46,319 bases of DNA. Source: Welwitschia mirabilis (lineage: Eukaryota; Gnetophyta; Gnetopsida; Welwitschiales). A model generated the notes under the pieces. That model saw only the letters and a program-made list of their open reading frames with translations. It was not told the origin of the DNA and did not search any database. The DNA lies in contig JBOZIK010000001.1 of assembly GCA_051453625.1 (NCBI GenBank), positions 249,998,128 through 250,044,446 of the forward strand, written 5' to 3'. The position numbers and the translations under genes are program-made. This document shows positions 1 to 13,090 of the stretch, piece after piece (positions within the stretch are counted from its first letter, which is position 1; each line of letters starts with the position of its first letter).

Positions 1-1663
1 TACCAAAAAGATTCCAAAAATTCACAATTTTAAGTTGGCATTTCAAATAATGAAAATAAATTTATAACTAAAGATTTAAGATTCTCATATAATTCATTTA
101 AAGAATAATTGAGAATATGACCTCATGTCAACATATTTTTTTGCAAAAATTTTAGGAAAAGCATTTAGTATTTAATGCAATATGAGTCTTCAAGTAAACG
201 TCATAATTTTACAAATCAGACATATAAGTAAATGTAGTTTATCTTACCTCACAATGGAAAAAGATATTGAATATTCATGAAACTCAGGAATTTAACTCCA
301 AGTAATTGGGAAAAATAAGGATTACAAATTTTTCAATCAAAATTTCCATTAATATAGGCCCAATGATTCTCCACATTCTTATGCCCAAGCATTTAAACTC
401 TAGGTTTTCCACCTATCACACAAAAGTATGGAATGTGAACTTTGAAAATCTCACATCTTCTAGTATGGTCTAAGTAAGACTAACCAAGATAGGTAAGAAT
501 TTTTGAGAGTTAAGATAGGAAGATAAATAAAGACTTCAAGAGGAATAAGATATATTATAAACAACAATCTTATGGTTATGAATGATAATATTATATATAT
601 ATTAAAATATCTCAATCACTTCATTACCTGATTTGGTGATCTGTGAAACTCAATACCTCGTTTGCGATCTATGGTTGTAATATAATATTTAACTTCATTA
701 CCTCGTTTGACGATCTGTGAAGCCCACTTTCTCATTTAGCGATCTATGGCTCTCATAAAAAATATATATATAATTTCAAATATCATTAACTTCATTATCT
801 TGTTTGACGATCTATGAAGCCCATTACCTCATTCTGTGATCTATGGAATTTTTACTTCACTGCCTTATTTAGCAATCTATAAAGTCCACTATCTTGTTCA
901 GCAATCTATTGAAATCCATAACCATAAGTTCAAACATAATGATTTTAAGAAACTAAGATAAGTTTTGACCATAAGATGTCATCTCAAACCATAGATTTTA
1001 ACAACATGATAATAAGGTAAATACAATAAGGATTAATCACGAACTATCATTTCATACCCAGAATAGATAATGTCAAGACATCGAGAAAAAGGAAAAACAA
1101 AGATAAGCAATGTATCAAAAATAATTTATTTTATCAAGTATCACATGATTTAACATTTGACTTACATAAATATAAACATAAAAATTTTGATAATGGAATG
1201 CATAAGGAAGAACCAATATGGAAGCACAGAAGTATAGAACCATACTGTATATGTTCAAGCTGTTCAAGAATCTTCTAAGTTCCAAATCTTCTAGACATTC
1301 TAAGATTTAAGATTTTAAGGTAAGGTTGTTTTAGAGAATAAACTAGACATGAAGGAGAAAGAACTCTATTTAAAGTAAGAAAACATGGGTAATATGAAAA
1401 AACTCAAGAAAATGAAAGGACGCATCAGGAGTCAATGGTAAGAGGAGGTTACATAATATCTTATAAAGACTTGCCTAGCCACCAGGTGTTTTTAATAATA
1501 TAAAAATAATTCCTTCATATTTAATCATAATAATGAGGGAAAATAAGTAATAAGCCTCCACAATTTAATAGATTTTAGAAAAGTGCAATAAAATGAAAAT
1601 AAATGAAATCATCACCACTGCAAGAACATTCTTGAAAATTATAAGTAATATTTTTAATCAAGA
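1..1663 (-). repeat. Repeat A, copy 1 (LTR-like, cut by the window start)
   Basis: This stretch is colinear with 10033-11675. Both begin with taccaaaaagatt, share the minisatellite block, and end near ttcttgaaaattataagtaa just before the N gap. Copy 2 has an LTR-like TGTAATAC end at 9418 with a primer-binding site next to it on the minus strand, so this copy is read as minus-strand LTR sequence whose 3' part lies left of the window. Differences from copy 2 are mostly transitions and small indels. The upstream end falls in or beyond the N gap. No coding potential is visible. An alternative is a non-LTR dispersed repeat. Confidence 0.7.
622..912. repeat. Minisatellite inside repeat A copy 1
   Basis: About eight or nine imperfect repeats of roughly 30-40 bp follow the pattern TTCATTACCTCGTTTGACG, ATCTATGAAGCCCA. 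The core cgatctatgg or cgatctgtgaagccca recurs throughout. A short AT-rich spacer splits the block. The same array occurs at 10565-10912 and, more degraded, at 18372-18575. It is one of the few places in the window with several CpG dinucleotides. Confidence 0.85.
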
Positions 1664-2434
1664 NNNNNNNNNNNNNNNNNNNNNNNNNNNNNNNNNNNNN
1701 NNNNNNNNNNNNNNNNNNNNNNNNNNNNNNNNNNNNNNNNNNNNNNNNNNNNNNNNNNNNNNNNNNNNNNNNNNNNNNNNNNNNNNNNNNNNNNNNNNNN
1801 NNNNNNNNNNNNNNNNNNNNNNNNNNNNNNNNNNNNNNNNNNNNNNNNNNNNNNNNNNNNNNNNNNNNNNNNNNNNNNNNNNNNNNNNNNNNNNNNNNNN
1901 NNNNNNNNNNNNNNNNNNNNNNNNNNNNNNNNNNNNNNNNNNNNNNNNNNNNNNNNNNNNNNNNNNNNNNNNNNNNNNNNNNNNNNNNNNNNNNNNNNNN
2001 NNNNNNNNNNNNNNNNNNNNNNNNNNNNNNNNNNNNNNNNNNNNNNNNNNNNNNNNNNNNNNNNNNNNNNNNNNNNNNNNNNNNNNNNNNNNNNNNNNNN
2101 NNNNNNNNNNNNNNNNNNNNNNNNNNNNNNNNNNNNNNNNNNNNNNNNNNNNNNNNNNNNNNNNNNNNNNNNNNNNNNNNNNNNNNNNNNNNNNNNNNNN
2201 NNNNNNNNNNNNNNNNNNNNNNNNNNNNNNNNNNNNNNNNNNNNNNNNNNNNNNNNNNNNNNNNNNNNNNNNNNNNNNNNNNNNNNNNNNNNNNNNNNNN
2301 NNNNNNNNNNNNNNNNNNNNNNNNNNNNNNNNNNNNNNNNNNNNNNNNNNNNNNNNNNNNNNNNNNNNNNNNNNNNNNNNNNNNNNNNNNNNNNNNNNNN
2401 NNNNNNNNNNNNNNNNNNNNNNNNNNNNNNNNNN
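1664..2434. other. Assembly gap (771 N)
   Basis: The run of N lies immediately after the last base that aligns to repeat A copy 2. The real gap length may differ from 771. Open frames computed through it are meaningless. Confidence 0.99.
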
Positions 2435-3186
2435 ATTTTTGTCTTCCAAGTTGCTACTTCAATAAATTGATTGAATCATATTAATCTTGAAAATATTCTC
2501 CATAATATGTATTAAAAGTTTCTTTTACAGACATATAGATCTTGACAATCTTTCTAAAGATTAATTTTATAATTTAAGTTGTAATTAATATATTCATTTA
2601 TAACATGAATCATGTCATCTTATTAAGCACTCCATAGTAAAAATACAATCCATATTTCTTCTTATTCATTTTCAAAAACTTATTATGAAGTTCATGTTGG
2701 AAGTTCTTCTTAATTGCCTTCACATTAGAAGTAGTTGGTGTAGGCTAGCCTTTAGCTTCACATCACTATTATTGAATAAAACGCTCCACAAAACTTATTC
2801 TAGGCCATTGACATTATCAAACTAAAGATTCAGCAAACTTATTCTTATGTGAGATGCCTAATTACCTTCGTCGTAATGCTGAACTTCATTACATATTGAC
2901 TTCAAAGTTTATACATACTCTTTTGTTAATAGTGATCTTCTATCCTTTTCCATTTTATAGGGATATAATGATTATTTAATTAGAGAAAATGTTATTAACT
3001 AGCATATTTCTTATGTAAGGAATTCCTAGTAAAATAGTTAAATATGCTTACAAATAAGTTAAACCATTTAATTTCATAAGCCAAAATATCTTAATGACCT
3101 CCTTATGTTGACTAAAGAAAAATGTGCTTAAACCATTAAGTCTAGAATTGAAATTTAATTATGACAATACAACAATCTCTGACTAT
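2435..3186. other. Spacer between repeats A1 and B1, no gene seen
   Basis: This AT-rich sequence has no open frame longer than chance. A weak resemblance to about 11790-11890 (for example cataatatgtatt versus cataaatatgtatc) hints that it is the diverged equivalent of the A2-B2 spacer, but I could not align the rest. A short richer patch near 2690-2860 is not recognised. Confidence 0.5.
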
Positions 3187-4277
3187 TGCGGTGTGTATTT
3201 ATGAAATGTTTACATCCTGAGTAGAATCCTGTTAATCATAAATAATAATGCATAAACACAACACACTAATATATATGGGATTTAACCCAAATGTTGTAAT
3301 TTGTCGAAGGCCAAATTATAAAAATAAGAGAGTTTCTTTCATAGAAGAAAAACTATAACCTAACCTACAAAAATAACTTACAATGCATGAAAATTAAATG
3401 AAACAAACTTATTAAAAGCTAATCTAGGAAAAGAAAATAACAATGCACTTAACGTAAACTAACCAAGTACAACCTTGACAAAGGTTTCCATCATAACCTA
3501 TATCACAAGAGAAATTGTCACTAGATCTCAAAGAACATAAGCTATAAGGGAGAAGATCATTCATACATTGAATCACAAAAATAAAATGTTTTATATTAGA
3601 AATCACACCACATTTGTGTTATAAAGAAGCTACACCTCAATGGAGAAAATACTAGCCAATACCAAGGAAATGTATTTCTAAAACTATAGGATGGTTCTCT
3701 AGCCTTTCAATCTATTGTCACGATAATGTCAGGTGCAAATGAAGACAAGGAGAAGTTGAGAAGGAGACCTCTATTTATTGACTCAAAATATAAAATGGTA
3801 TAGATAACAGAACGCGAGTAAACTATAATGGCTATGCAAAAAGGAAATGAAATACAAGTGACAAAAGTCTAGTGAATATTCAGTGTAAGCATTATAACAA
3901 TATTATTCAGATGGTCATCTGGATGATATAGGAGATGATGTCACCTCATGATCAATTCACATTAGCTACTAATCAAATCTCAATCAGCATCCAATTAACA
4001 TGATCATTCATACTGTTATTTAGATGATGAGATAAATGATGGTCTTTAATAAATCTTCAATCAGTGTATTAGCTTTGTTGTTTACAAGAAGTTATCATTA
4101 GAAATGCAGATTATTCATATTTGCTTAGAATGCTTAAATATTATCATGGAAATTGCATATTTTCATCCTTTTCATTCTAGCTCTTTATTATCACGAAAAC
4201 CAAGAATTTACCTATCTATTTACATACAAAACAACTTAGAATACCCTATTAAATATACATAAGTTGGCAGCGCAACA
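3187..4277 (-). repeat. Repeat B, copy 1 (LTR-like, minus strand)
   Basis: This is one of three copies of a 1.1-1.35 kb repeat (others at 13091-14436 and 44031-45261). Shared landmarks in order on the plus strand are tgcggtgtg at the left edge, aacccaaatgtt with a following tgaaggc or cgaaggc, caaccttgacaaaggtt, acctcaatggaga with accaaggaa, and a TATA-like box. On the minus strand it starts TGTTGCGCTGCCAACTT and has CACACCGCA at the other edge, fitting an LTR 5' start. A 60-codon minus frame inside it (3424-3606) is not a gene. It is the shortest of the three copies. Confidence 0.7.
3772..3779 (-). promoter_or_regulatory. Degraded TATA-like box of repeat B1
   Basis: The minus strand reads AATAAATA here, at the position where copies B2 and B3 have TATAAATA, downstream of a shared gaagacaag or gaggacaa block. 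It would be the LTR promoter of the element and is probably dead in this copy. Confidence 0.4.
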
Positions 4278-7200
4278 CTTACTCTAATTTGTAACATACA
4301 CTTCAACAATTTTCATGTAGAAATTCCTCAAGCCAAAGTTCAAAATTGTAGATCTCTTCTACATACACTTCTTGTTATGTACTTTTTTCAATGCCTTTTT
4401 AACACTTTTAATTGTATATTATAGTTGAGTTTCCACTTTAAAAATTATTATTTACAATATAGTACTCATTTGGAATAGGTAAGAAAACTTGCAAACATAT
4501 TTTTCTACCTTTTGATGAAAGCAATAAGACATGAACAAGTAACTTGAAAAGATGAAATTAAGCAGATAATCTAATAATAGAATCTAGATTTTCAAATAAA
4601 TATGCCTTAAAAAGAACTTGGAAACTTAAGAGAAATTTTTAAAGTTAACCAAAATTAAGTGTTTAAAAGGAAAAAGATAGTGATTCATACTTAATAATTG
4701 AAGGATGTTAAGATTAATTAACTACCTATATGAGCTAGCTCTCTTAGATAAAGATATATTAAGATTAAATAAAGGTGAGTAGAAATCTTTTAACTATGGT
4801 TATAAAAGATTAATGTTCAAAAAATTGTTCAAATGATTTAGACATTTAGAGATGACATGGTATTTTATCAAAGAATAAATCAAACTCTACTCTTTTCTTT
4901 CAAGAATAACTAAAAAATCAATTTATAGATAAGATAGTATCAAAGAGAGGTAAAGATCCAATAAGAAGTTAATGTAGAAATCTCATACAATCATTAGTTA
5001 TCTATTGGCAATGAAAAAATTTCATAATCATCCAATATGGACTGGATAGAGTTTACTAGAATGAACTAATAAGTCCTAAACATTGATGATAAAATGTATA
5101 AGAATTTATACTAAGTCACAAATGACAAACTAATAATCGTCCCAAGTTTATCTAGATAGGAAATGAATTATTATTAAGAGCCAAATGAAAACTTGTAAAA
5201 GATAACTTAATTATGTATTTTAAATGAAGATGATTTATTCAGACAAGCTACTAAAAGTGGATTGACATTATTGTTTTCATTGTAAAGCAAGGTATTTGGG
5301 AGAAATTCTTAATAATAATAATAAAGCTTAAATGATAATATCAATTATTGATTCTAGTCATCTATTAAATAAATGGATATGTATAAAATTTAAAGAATCA
5401 TTATATAATTATTACCCTTTTTTAAAAATATTTAAACAATAATGATTCTTGTATAGTATTTATGGGTAATATGTTCATCTTGATGCAACCCCATTAATCC
5501 TTTTTCTAAAAGGATTAACAAATAAACAAGTATAAGTAGGATAATATTGATGTTAAAAAAAATATAGTTAGATACTTATACTATTATAGTTTAACTAAAT
5601 CAAATTTCTTAAGTGTACTTCTCTACAACAATTTTTATAAACCCTAGCTAATGCCTAAGTGAACTAAGTTTATCTTAAACACTAATAAATTTTAACTAAT
5701 TATATTTAATAGTAAATAATGTTCCCTTTAGTGATAAGCATATAAAGTTTATAATCAGTTTATATCATTATATATCTAGTTTAAGGCTATGAATTAGAAA
5801 TCATAAAAATAGCCTAATGAGTAAAATTTACCATAGGGATTAAACTTATGACCTAAGAAATTGGAATCCTATTAATATCCATCTTTAACAGAAGGATCCA
5901 TTTAAGATGAAGGGCTTACATAAGTCCATAGATTAATATGTAATATGTGTTAATGACCAGTTTGACAAGAATACACTATGCAAGAGAAAGAAAGGTCACG
6001 TAGATGGAGTGAGCACTGTGTAAGAGATAATTTAGTGGAACACAGAAAGGAGCATAATTCAAAAAAAAAATCCAAAAGAAAAGGTAATGCTAGAAGTCAT
6101 AGAACAACCTACATTAGGATTGGATGTTATCACAATGTCAAGGAGAAGAAAGGGATGTATTCTAGATTGAAGCTCAGGAAAGAATAAGAAATTGACATAG
6201 ATAGAAGAAAAAGTAGAGTTGGCATTTACAATGCCTATGTAAGTCACTGCATCCCTACCTGATGATGCTCATTAAATTAGAAAAATCATATTTGGATAAC
6301 CAACATTCTAGAATTTAAGGAGTTAAATGTAGATCCAAATGGAAAATAAATTAAGGCATGGGAAAGAAAGTTCTTGAAAAAAATATTGCAATGGACATTT
6401 GACAGTGCAGGCAGTTTTCAAAGAAATGAATCCAAAAGTCTACACATTATAGATGGAGTAGAGTTTTCAACTAGTAATGAAGCATGAAATTTGTAAACTA
6501 TAGAAGGCACGGAGGAGACAATTGCTTGAACAAGGAGGGAATTCACACTACATTTGACAAGAATATCATTAGATCTTGGTAAAGGAAGGATTGTAATAAG
6601 TGGAAAAGAAGGGTGGAGTTATCATCATTATTAAGGAGAAAAAGTAAACCGCCATAGGCTATAATTAAATTCTTGAATTATAAGCATTATTCTACATTCA
6701 TATTGCAAAAGTAAGTAATGTATGAACTAAAAGAGAAGGATGCTAAGGTATTATTAGAAGGAATTAGAGGAAGAATAAGAGTTACATAGTTGCAAAGTGA
6801 GATAAGAAAGATGCATTAGACAGAAAAGCCAATGTGCATGCAAGACATTCAAAAAAAGCACAAGTACATTATGATCAATTAACACATATTAAAGAGGCAA
6901 GAATAAGTGATGCTAATGACAACACATTAAACCAAGATGTCAATGGTAAAAATATGGGAAATTTCTCGAGTCTTATAACAAGCTGTGATGGCAACTAAAA
7001 AATGCATTGAAAGGCATGTGGACAACATGTTCTCATTATTTGATGTTTTATCACTTAAGTATTTCTCTTTTCTTGATTATGTTTAAGTGGCATTTTCTGT
7101 TATGGTTTTTAGAAGCTGATGATTGCCTATTAAGATTTCTATTCAACTTCACCAATGCTAATGCTTTCACAACACTTTGGCCTCCTCATATTTTATTATT

Positions 7201-8124
7201 TTATCTTATTTCTTGTGATTTGGATCAATTGTTATGGTAGCTAGACTGTCACTATTGATGCATATGGATATTCATTTCATTTCATAATGAATACATTATA
7301 TGTGAAAAAATCTAAATATAGTGGCTATATCATAATCTTCTCTTTGCATGAATCAACCTTTTCTACTAAAGTTGCCTCTTACTATTATGATTACGTAGAG
7401 GTAAGGAAGCATTTGATCACTGAGAGCAATAATAAAGGATGGATTTGATAAAAGACAGATGAATTTTTTTAACATTATGATTAAAATTTATGTCTATATA
7501 TAACTTATACTATTAAGACAATGCCCAACATATCTCTTTTCAACTTTAATTATTGGTTTTAGAAAATCTGATTCATTGGTAGAAGGTGATAGCAACATCT
7601 ATGCATCAAACGCATCACTTATGATAGTTTTAAATGTGATTAAAATATATATATGTGTTTTTGAAATAGAGAGTGATTTCGAAATACACTATCCTTTCTT
7701 TGGAAGAAGCTTTAAATAAGGGACATCCACTTATTCAAATTTCAAAATCAATAGTCTATAGAGGGCAAGGGATGATTAACATGTTTTGATTGAACTTGCT
7801 TGATGTCTACTTTCATTGACACAGACATACCATTAGTGGTAGACATGTAAGAAAAGCATAAGTAGAGAATATGTAGAAGGGAATGAAGAAGATGCTTTCA
7901 ACAAAAAGGCTTATAGAAAAATAAAAGTACATAGATTATATATTCTTATTTTTGAATAAGATCAAACTATATTATTTTAAGCAAAAATATTATGAACACC
8001 ATCCATTACTGAAAACACTATCCCCATTTACAAATTCACATAGAATGTGGCTTCACTTTCAATATTTAAATGATTTCTTTTATCATGTATTTTACTTGGA
8101 AATCAAATAGATTAGCAAATACTA

Positions 8125-8271
8125 TTACTCTTGGATGGTTTTGCCATTAAATAAAGAAACTTCTATTAGAAGAAAGTTGTGAGCAAAGGCAGCTTTGAAA
8201 TGCTCAAAGGTTTGGGTTACTTCAAATAATTTTTCTTCCATTGTTTCTCTCTTTTCTTCCTCCATTGTCAT
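8125..8271 (-). other. Small acidic open frame, possible gag remnant
   Basis: A 48-codon minus-strand frame starts ATG at 8271 and ends TAA at 8125. Its N-terminal half is rich in Glu and Lys (MTMEEEKRETMEEKLFEV) with a heptad-like pattern suggesting a short coiled coil. It lies about 1.1 kb downstream of the minus-strand primer-binding site at 9403-9414, where a gag start would be expected. No gag domain is recognisable and the frame is short enough to be chance in this AT-rich DNA. Confidence 0.18.
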
Positions 8272-8846
8272 GAAATATACGAAAATGGCCCTTCATCTAC
8301 TAATATGGCTATGTTGGCCTAAAACTTAATCCTATGTGCCATTCCCATATTAATCAACATGATGAATCATAGTCATACCTCATGAGTTTTACATGGGTAT
8401 TATTAGAACCCTAAATCAACACGTGTCGATGAATTATCATTAAACAGGCACATCGACTAGCCCATCTGAGAGTCCTTTAGGCATCACTCCTATAAGAACA
8501 TACTCACTAGGTGATAGTCGATGGTTTCTAGTTGTATGCTTTTCACTCATTAGTTAAGCAAGTTGTGAGAGATAAGGGGCATGAGAATGTCATTCTAGTG
8601 AGTAGCAATGGGAAAGTTGCATGAGGCCATTGAATGCACTAAAATATGCATTAGTCAAGTTCGTATTAATGCTCATCTTCATTTTTGCATGTGAAGGGTA
8701 TGGATGGCATATTAAAAGATGATTAGTGATGGTACCAGCTCCCTTGAGAAACTCACAACAATTGCATTAGTACATGGACTTATAGTTTTTGTTATCATGG
8801 TAATTGTCATCAATATCTCTAGTGGACACAGAAACCTGTGAAACTA

Positions 8847-8856
8847 NNNNNNNNNN
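8847..8856. other. Assembly gap (10 N) beside a T run
   Basis: Ten N lie directly before a poly-T tract. The fixed length suggests a placeholder, probably at a homopolymer break. Confidence 0.99.
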
Positions 8857-9402
8857 CTTTTTTTTTTTAATCCTACTTTAAAGCTTGCCTCATGCCCTCT
8901 CATCTTGTTTAAACCCTACATAACTTTACTAATCATGATACCCTACTAGTTGTCAAATGATTCCTACAGAAACCTAACCTCTCTTTTCATTAAATTAATT
9001 TTGTAATGGAAAGTTAAAGACTTTAAATACACTCAAGTATTTATTATGCAACATTGTGAAGAGTGTCTCAAGGCTTTTTTTTTTTTAAGAAATTAATTTA
9101 ATTATATAGGATTTTTATATTAGTATGAAGATTAGAAAATCCCATTTCTAGGTTACTATAAACCTATTCTAACTGTATTTATTTGCTTCCTAATATATAT
9201 TAACATAACTTCCCATATTCTTCCATAAAATATGTGTTGCAAGTAATTATTTATAGCATAATCATAACCTAGGCTTTAATATTTGAAACGTATAATGGAT
9301 TTACAAAAATAACAAAAGTAGTGATGCCTAGTAACTTCACTAACTTAGGATCTCATGTGTAATGACTTCATTACAATTACTCCTAGTGAAATCATGACCT
9401 AA

Positions 9403-9414
9403 TATCTAATACCA
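9403..9414 (-). promoter_or_regulatory. Primer-binding site (initiator Met tRNA type), repeat A2
   Basis: Minus strand TGGTATTAGATA sits three bases beyond the ...TTACA end of repeat A2. It resembles the plant Ty3/gypsy and copia primer-binding site TGGTATCAGAGC, with a C-to-T change at position 7. Position and orientation mark A2 as a 5' LTR end on the minus strand with its internal region to the left. Confidence 0.6.
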
Positions 9415-10564
9415 AAATGTAATACTCTACATTTTCTAATGTTGAAATTTTAAAACTTAGTCTGATGCTCTCATATCAAAATTTAATTTTTACTTTTCTT
9501 TTTTAAAAAGTTATGAATATTACTTATTTAGCAAAGGATTAAATCCTCATTATTCCTCTTATCAAAAGCATTAATTAAAAATTATCAATATTTAATATAA
9601 AATTTAAACTCTATAATGTCCATCTCAAGAATTTATAACTTCCTTTAATAATGGCTCTATTTAAGATGATCCTCTCCTCCATGATATCTTAATTGTTTCA
9701 TCGCTACCATTATTAAGAAGGAAGTAGTCGACAACTTAAGTCTCATCATGATTGCCTAACTACAAGTTTTCATTAAAATTATTCTCTCTGCTATAATTAA
9801 TTAACTTTATAATATTAATTACTTTTAAAAAGGGCTAAATTATATCCTATTATAATGGATTCAAATTTTTATGAAGGAGGGAAAATGACTTATCCATTAA
9901 AAAGAGTTTATTAAAAACAAATAAACATAACATCCAAGAAATATTCTTCTAAAAAATTCATATGACTAAGGAATTTCAAGATAATTTTTTATATTCCAAA
10001 TGTAATATGAAATTGATTTTCCAACTCATAATTACCAAAAAGATTAAAAAAATTCACAATTTCAAATTATCATGTCAAATAATGGAAATAAATTCATAAC
10101 TCAAAGTTTAAATTTCTCATATAATGGCATCAAACAATAATTGAAAATATGACCTCATATTAACATATCTTATTACAAAAAGTTATGGAAAAACATTTAG
10201 AATTTAGTATAATATGAGTTTTCAAGTAAACTTCATAATTTTGCAAATCACACATATAAGTAAATGCAATTAATCTTACATCACAATAGAAAAATGTACT
10301 GAATATTCATGAAGTTTAGGCATTTAACTCCAACTAATCAAGACAAATAAGGATTACAAATTTTTTAGTGAGATTTTCAATCAAAAGTATGGAATAAGAA
10401 CTATAAAAATCTCACAGCTCCTAGTATGGTTCAAGCAAGAGTAGGAAAGACAGACAAGGATTTTTAAGAATTAAGACACGAAGACAAATAAAGACTTCAA
10501 GAGGAATAAGATATATTACAAACATCGATCTTATGTTTATAAACAAGAATACTATATATATCAA

Positions 10565-10685
10565 AATATCTCAATCACTTTACTACCTTGTTTGGTGATG
10601 TATAAAGCCCACTTCTTCATTCAATGATTTCTAAAGCCCACTACCTCATTCGACGATCTATGGTTCTCATATATATATGTATATG

Positions 10686-10732
<47 letters not shown>

Positions 10733-10912
10733 CTCAAATATCATTAACTTTGCTACCTCGTTTAGCAATCTGTGAAGCCCATTTCCTCATACAGTGATCT
10801 ATAGTAAATCTCATATCCCAATTAGCTTATTTAGTAATCTATGGAATTTTCACTTCACTGTCTTGTTTGACAATCTGTGAAGCCCACTGTCTCATTTGGT
10901 GATTTATGGAAA
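10565..10912. repeat. Minisatellite inside repeat A copy 2
   Basis: About eight imperfect repeats of the unit seen at 622-912 (tactaccttgtttggtgatg, cctcattcgacgatctatgg, ctgtgaagccca) are interrupted by a TA microsatellite. Several CpG sites remain (ttcgacgatc, cctcgtttagc), although some units carry the TG or CA form. Confidence 0.85.
10691..10730. repeat. TA dinucleotide microsatellite
   Basis: Twenty consecutive TA units sit inside the minisatellite of repeat A2, where copy 1 has only a short tatatata tract (around 760-770). This is a local expansion. Confidence 0.95.
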
Positions 10913-11675
10913 TCCGTAACCATAAGTTCAAACATAATGATGTCAAGAAACTAAGATAAGTTTTAACCACAAGATATCATCTCAAACCATAGATTTCAAT
11001 AGAACAATGAAAAGGTGAATACAATAAGGATTAATTATGACCTATCATCTCATATCAAGAATAGATAACATTAAGACATCGAGCAAAGGGTAAATGAAGA
11101 CAAGACATTTATCAAATTGAATTTATATTATCAAGTATCACATGATTTAATATTTGAATTATAGAAATATAAACATGATAATTTCAATAATAGAATGCAT
11201 AAGAAAGGACCAATAAGAAAGCATGAAAGCATAGAACCATATCCATATATGTTTGAGCTATTCGAAGATCTTCTAAGTTGTTAATCTCTTAGATCTTCTA
11301 ATCTCCAAGATATTAAAGAAAGGTTGTTTTAGAAAATAAACTAGACTTATAGGAAGAAGAACACTATTTAAGATAAGAGAACATGGGCAAGATCACAAAA
11401 CTCAAGAATATGAAAGGACACCTCATGAACTGACAGTAAGAGGGGGGGGTTACATAACGTCTCATAAAGCCATGCCTAACCACTAGGTTATTTTAATAAT
11501 ATAAAAAAATGCTTTATATTTGATCATAATAATGATAAAAAATAAATAACAAGCCTCCATAATTTCCATGTAAATGTATAGATTTCAAGAAAGTGCAACA
11601 AAATGAAAATAAGTGAAATCATCATCACTACAAGAACATTCTTGAAAATTATAAGTAATGTTTTTAATTAAGATA

Positions 11676-13090
11676 AAAGAAACTTAAGATACAATTTAAT
11701 ATAACAATATCTCAAAAACATAACATTTAGATTAGCTAGATATTTCAAAATAATTAAATCTTTCTAAATATTTCATTAAACTTAATCTTTGTAACTTTTT
11801 TAAAATAAGTAAGAATTTGGATGTAATACATATCCAAAAAACTCATCATAAATATGTATCATGAAAGTTGAAAATGATCCTTTTAAACTAAAATTTATAA
11901 ATTTTGCTTAATATCTTATAAAAAATGCAAAGAGGTGTCTTGGCCCCTCCCATAGGTGAATCAAGATGTCTTGGATTACATAGAGTAAAAAAGATGATTG
12001 TTATCCTATTTGTCATGGCGACAACAGACGTGAGATAACAGTGGTCGAATAAAATGTTTAGATAGATTATGAAAGATCTAAAAAATTTTAAAGAAATGAA
12101 GCATTCGAAAAGTAGCAAAAAAAAAAAAAAAATAAAAATAAAAGGAAGGTGAAAAGTGAATAATTATTCTAAAAAACATTACCATCGGGAAAGAGACTTA
12201 TGAGACCATAATAATGCATTAAGTAAAAGGAAGAAATTCTTAAAAGAACTTCTTAAATATTTCCTATATGTAATGAGTATTCAAGAAAGTGGATGTATGC
12301 AAAACTAAAAGAAAAAGAAATGAAGAAACATTAACACAAAATAGAATAAACATAGCAATCAAAGTGAAAGAAATGCATTAATTAAAACAACCATAAAAAA
12401 TATGAGTAAAAATAAAATGATAAATAGAAAACAATCAAATGATCAAAGTCCTAAGTATAATGTGGAAAAATATATAGAAATGATTTTGAAAATTCCAAAT
12501 AAAATAACTAAGAAAAACATAATAAAAACAAACAACAAAAAATATGAAGAAGATTATTGACTTACCGAAAATTACACCCTAGTAATGTCCTTTAAAAGAA
12601 ATCATAAAATGACCTAATAATGATGCATGAAATAATGTAAAAATTCATAAATGTTCACCTGAATTGGTAATTATTATGACATTGTCAAGTAAAGTGGAGA
12701 TGACAAGAGGGACGACAACCATAGAAGAACCAAACTCTAAAAAAAATTTACAGAAAATAAAAAATTAGAATATTATATAGGCTATTATGGAATGATAGAC
12801 AAGATGACAATATATTTATTACTAATCTACGAATAGAAATAAAATTTGTGAAATAGAAAATGAATGCAAAATTTTAAAACTATTATTCCCAATGTTGAGG
12901 GAACAGCAGATGACAAGGATCATAAAAACTGTGGAAAATGAAAATTATTGAAATAAACATACTTTAAGCTATAATAAAAACACAATACTAATTCAAATAA
13001 AGAACATAAATAAAAAATTCGAGGTACTTATCTAGATAGTGAGAATTCTTCAGCTTCTTATGGCCTTTCTTAATAACAATGTTAAAATGT
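11676..13090. other. Spacer between repeats A2 and B2, no gene seen
   Basis: The sequence is AT-rich and A-biased on the plus strand. It includes an A run at about 12117-12132 and a patch at 11932-11980 whose minus strand reads GGGAGGGGCCAAGA, polypurine-tract-like. The 76-codon minus frame covering that patch (11888-12118) has no recognised domain. The boundary of repeat A towards this spacer is not resolved. Confidence 0.5.

Larger units (their letters stand above)
4278..9417 (-). other. Putative internal region between two A/B units; no pol recognised
   Basis: About 5.1 kb lie between the B1 edge and the primer-binding site next to repeat A2. I looked on both strands for protease, reverse transcriptase, RNase H and integrase motifs and recognised none. 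A purine-rich plus-strand stretch at about 5960-6990 and a pyrimidine-rich one at about 7010-7240 give chance open frames. The stretch 8380-8770 is less AT-rich and includes a G-box-like cacgtgtc near 8420. If the flanking units are LTRs, this is the interior of a non-autonomous or gutted element transcribed on the minus strand. Otherwise it is ordinary decayed intergenic DNA. Confidence 0.4.
9418..11675 (-). repeat. Repeat A, copy 2 (LTR-like, minus strand)
   Basis: The left edge is TGTAATACTCTACATTTTC (minus strand ...GAGTATTACA), a typical LTR terminus, followed leftward by a primer-binding site. The part from 10033 aligns with window positions 1-1663. It contains the minisatellite at 10565-10912 and a TA microsatellite. 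Minus-strand TGTTCTTCTTCC and AACAACCTTTC blocks near 11330-11370 are shared with copy 1 and weakly with copy 3. The right boundary is uncertain because copy 1 runs into an N gap at the equivalent point. Confidence 0.72.

Noticed and set aside
622-912. CRISPR-like appearance of the regular repeat array
   Set aside because: Units are imperfect, without unique spacers of constant length, and lie inside a plant LTR-like repeat.
1593-2465. Long open frames on both strands across the first N gap
   Set aside because: They consist almost entirely of unknown residues from N and have no coding evidence at either end.
5978-6187. 69-codon basic plus frame, suggestive of a nucleic-acid-binding protein
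   Set aside because: The Lys/Arg richness follows the purine-rich strand over about 1 kb. No family was recognised and the frame is not extended on either side.
7007-7240. 77-codon hydrophobic plus frame
   Set aside because: Composition reflects local T bias and there is no domain or neighbouring gene signal.
11932-11980. Purine run GGGAGGGGCC on the minus strand as a polypurine tract marking the start of repeat A2
   Set aside because: No TG LTR start follows it, and homology to copy A1 cannot be tested because of the N gap.
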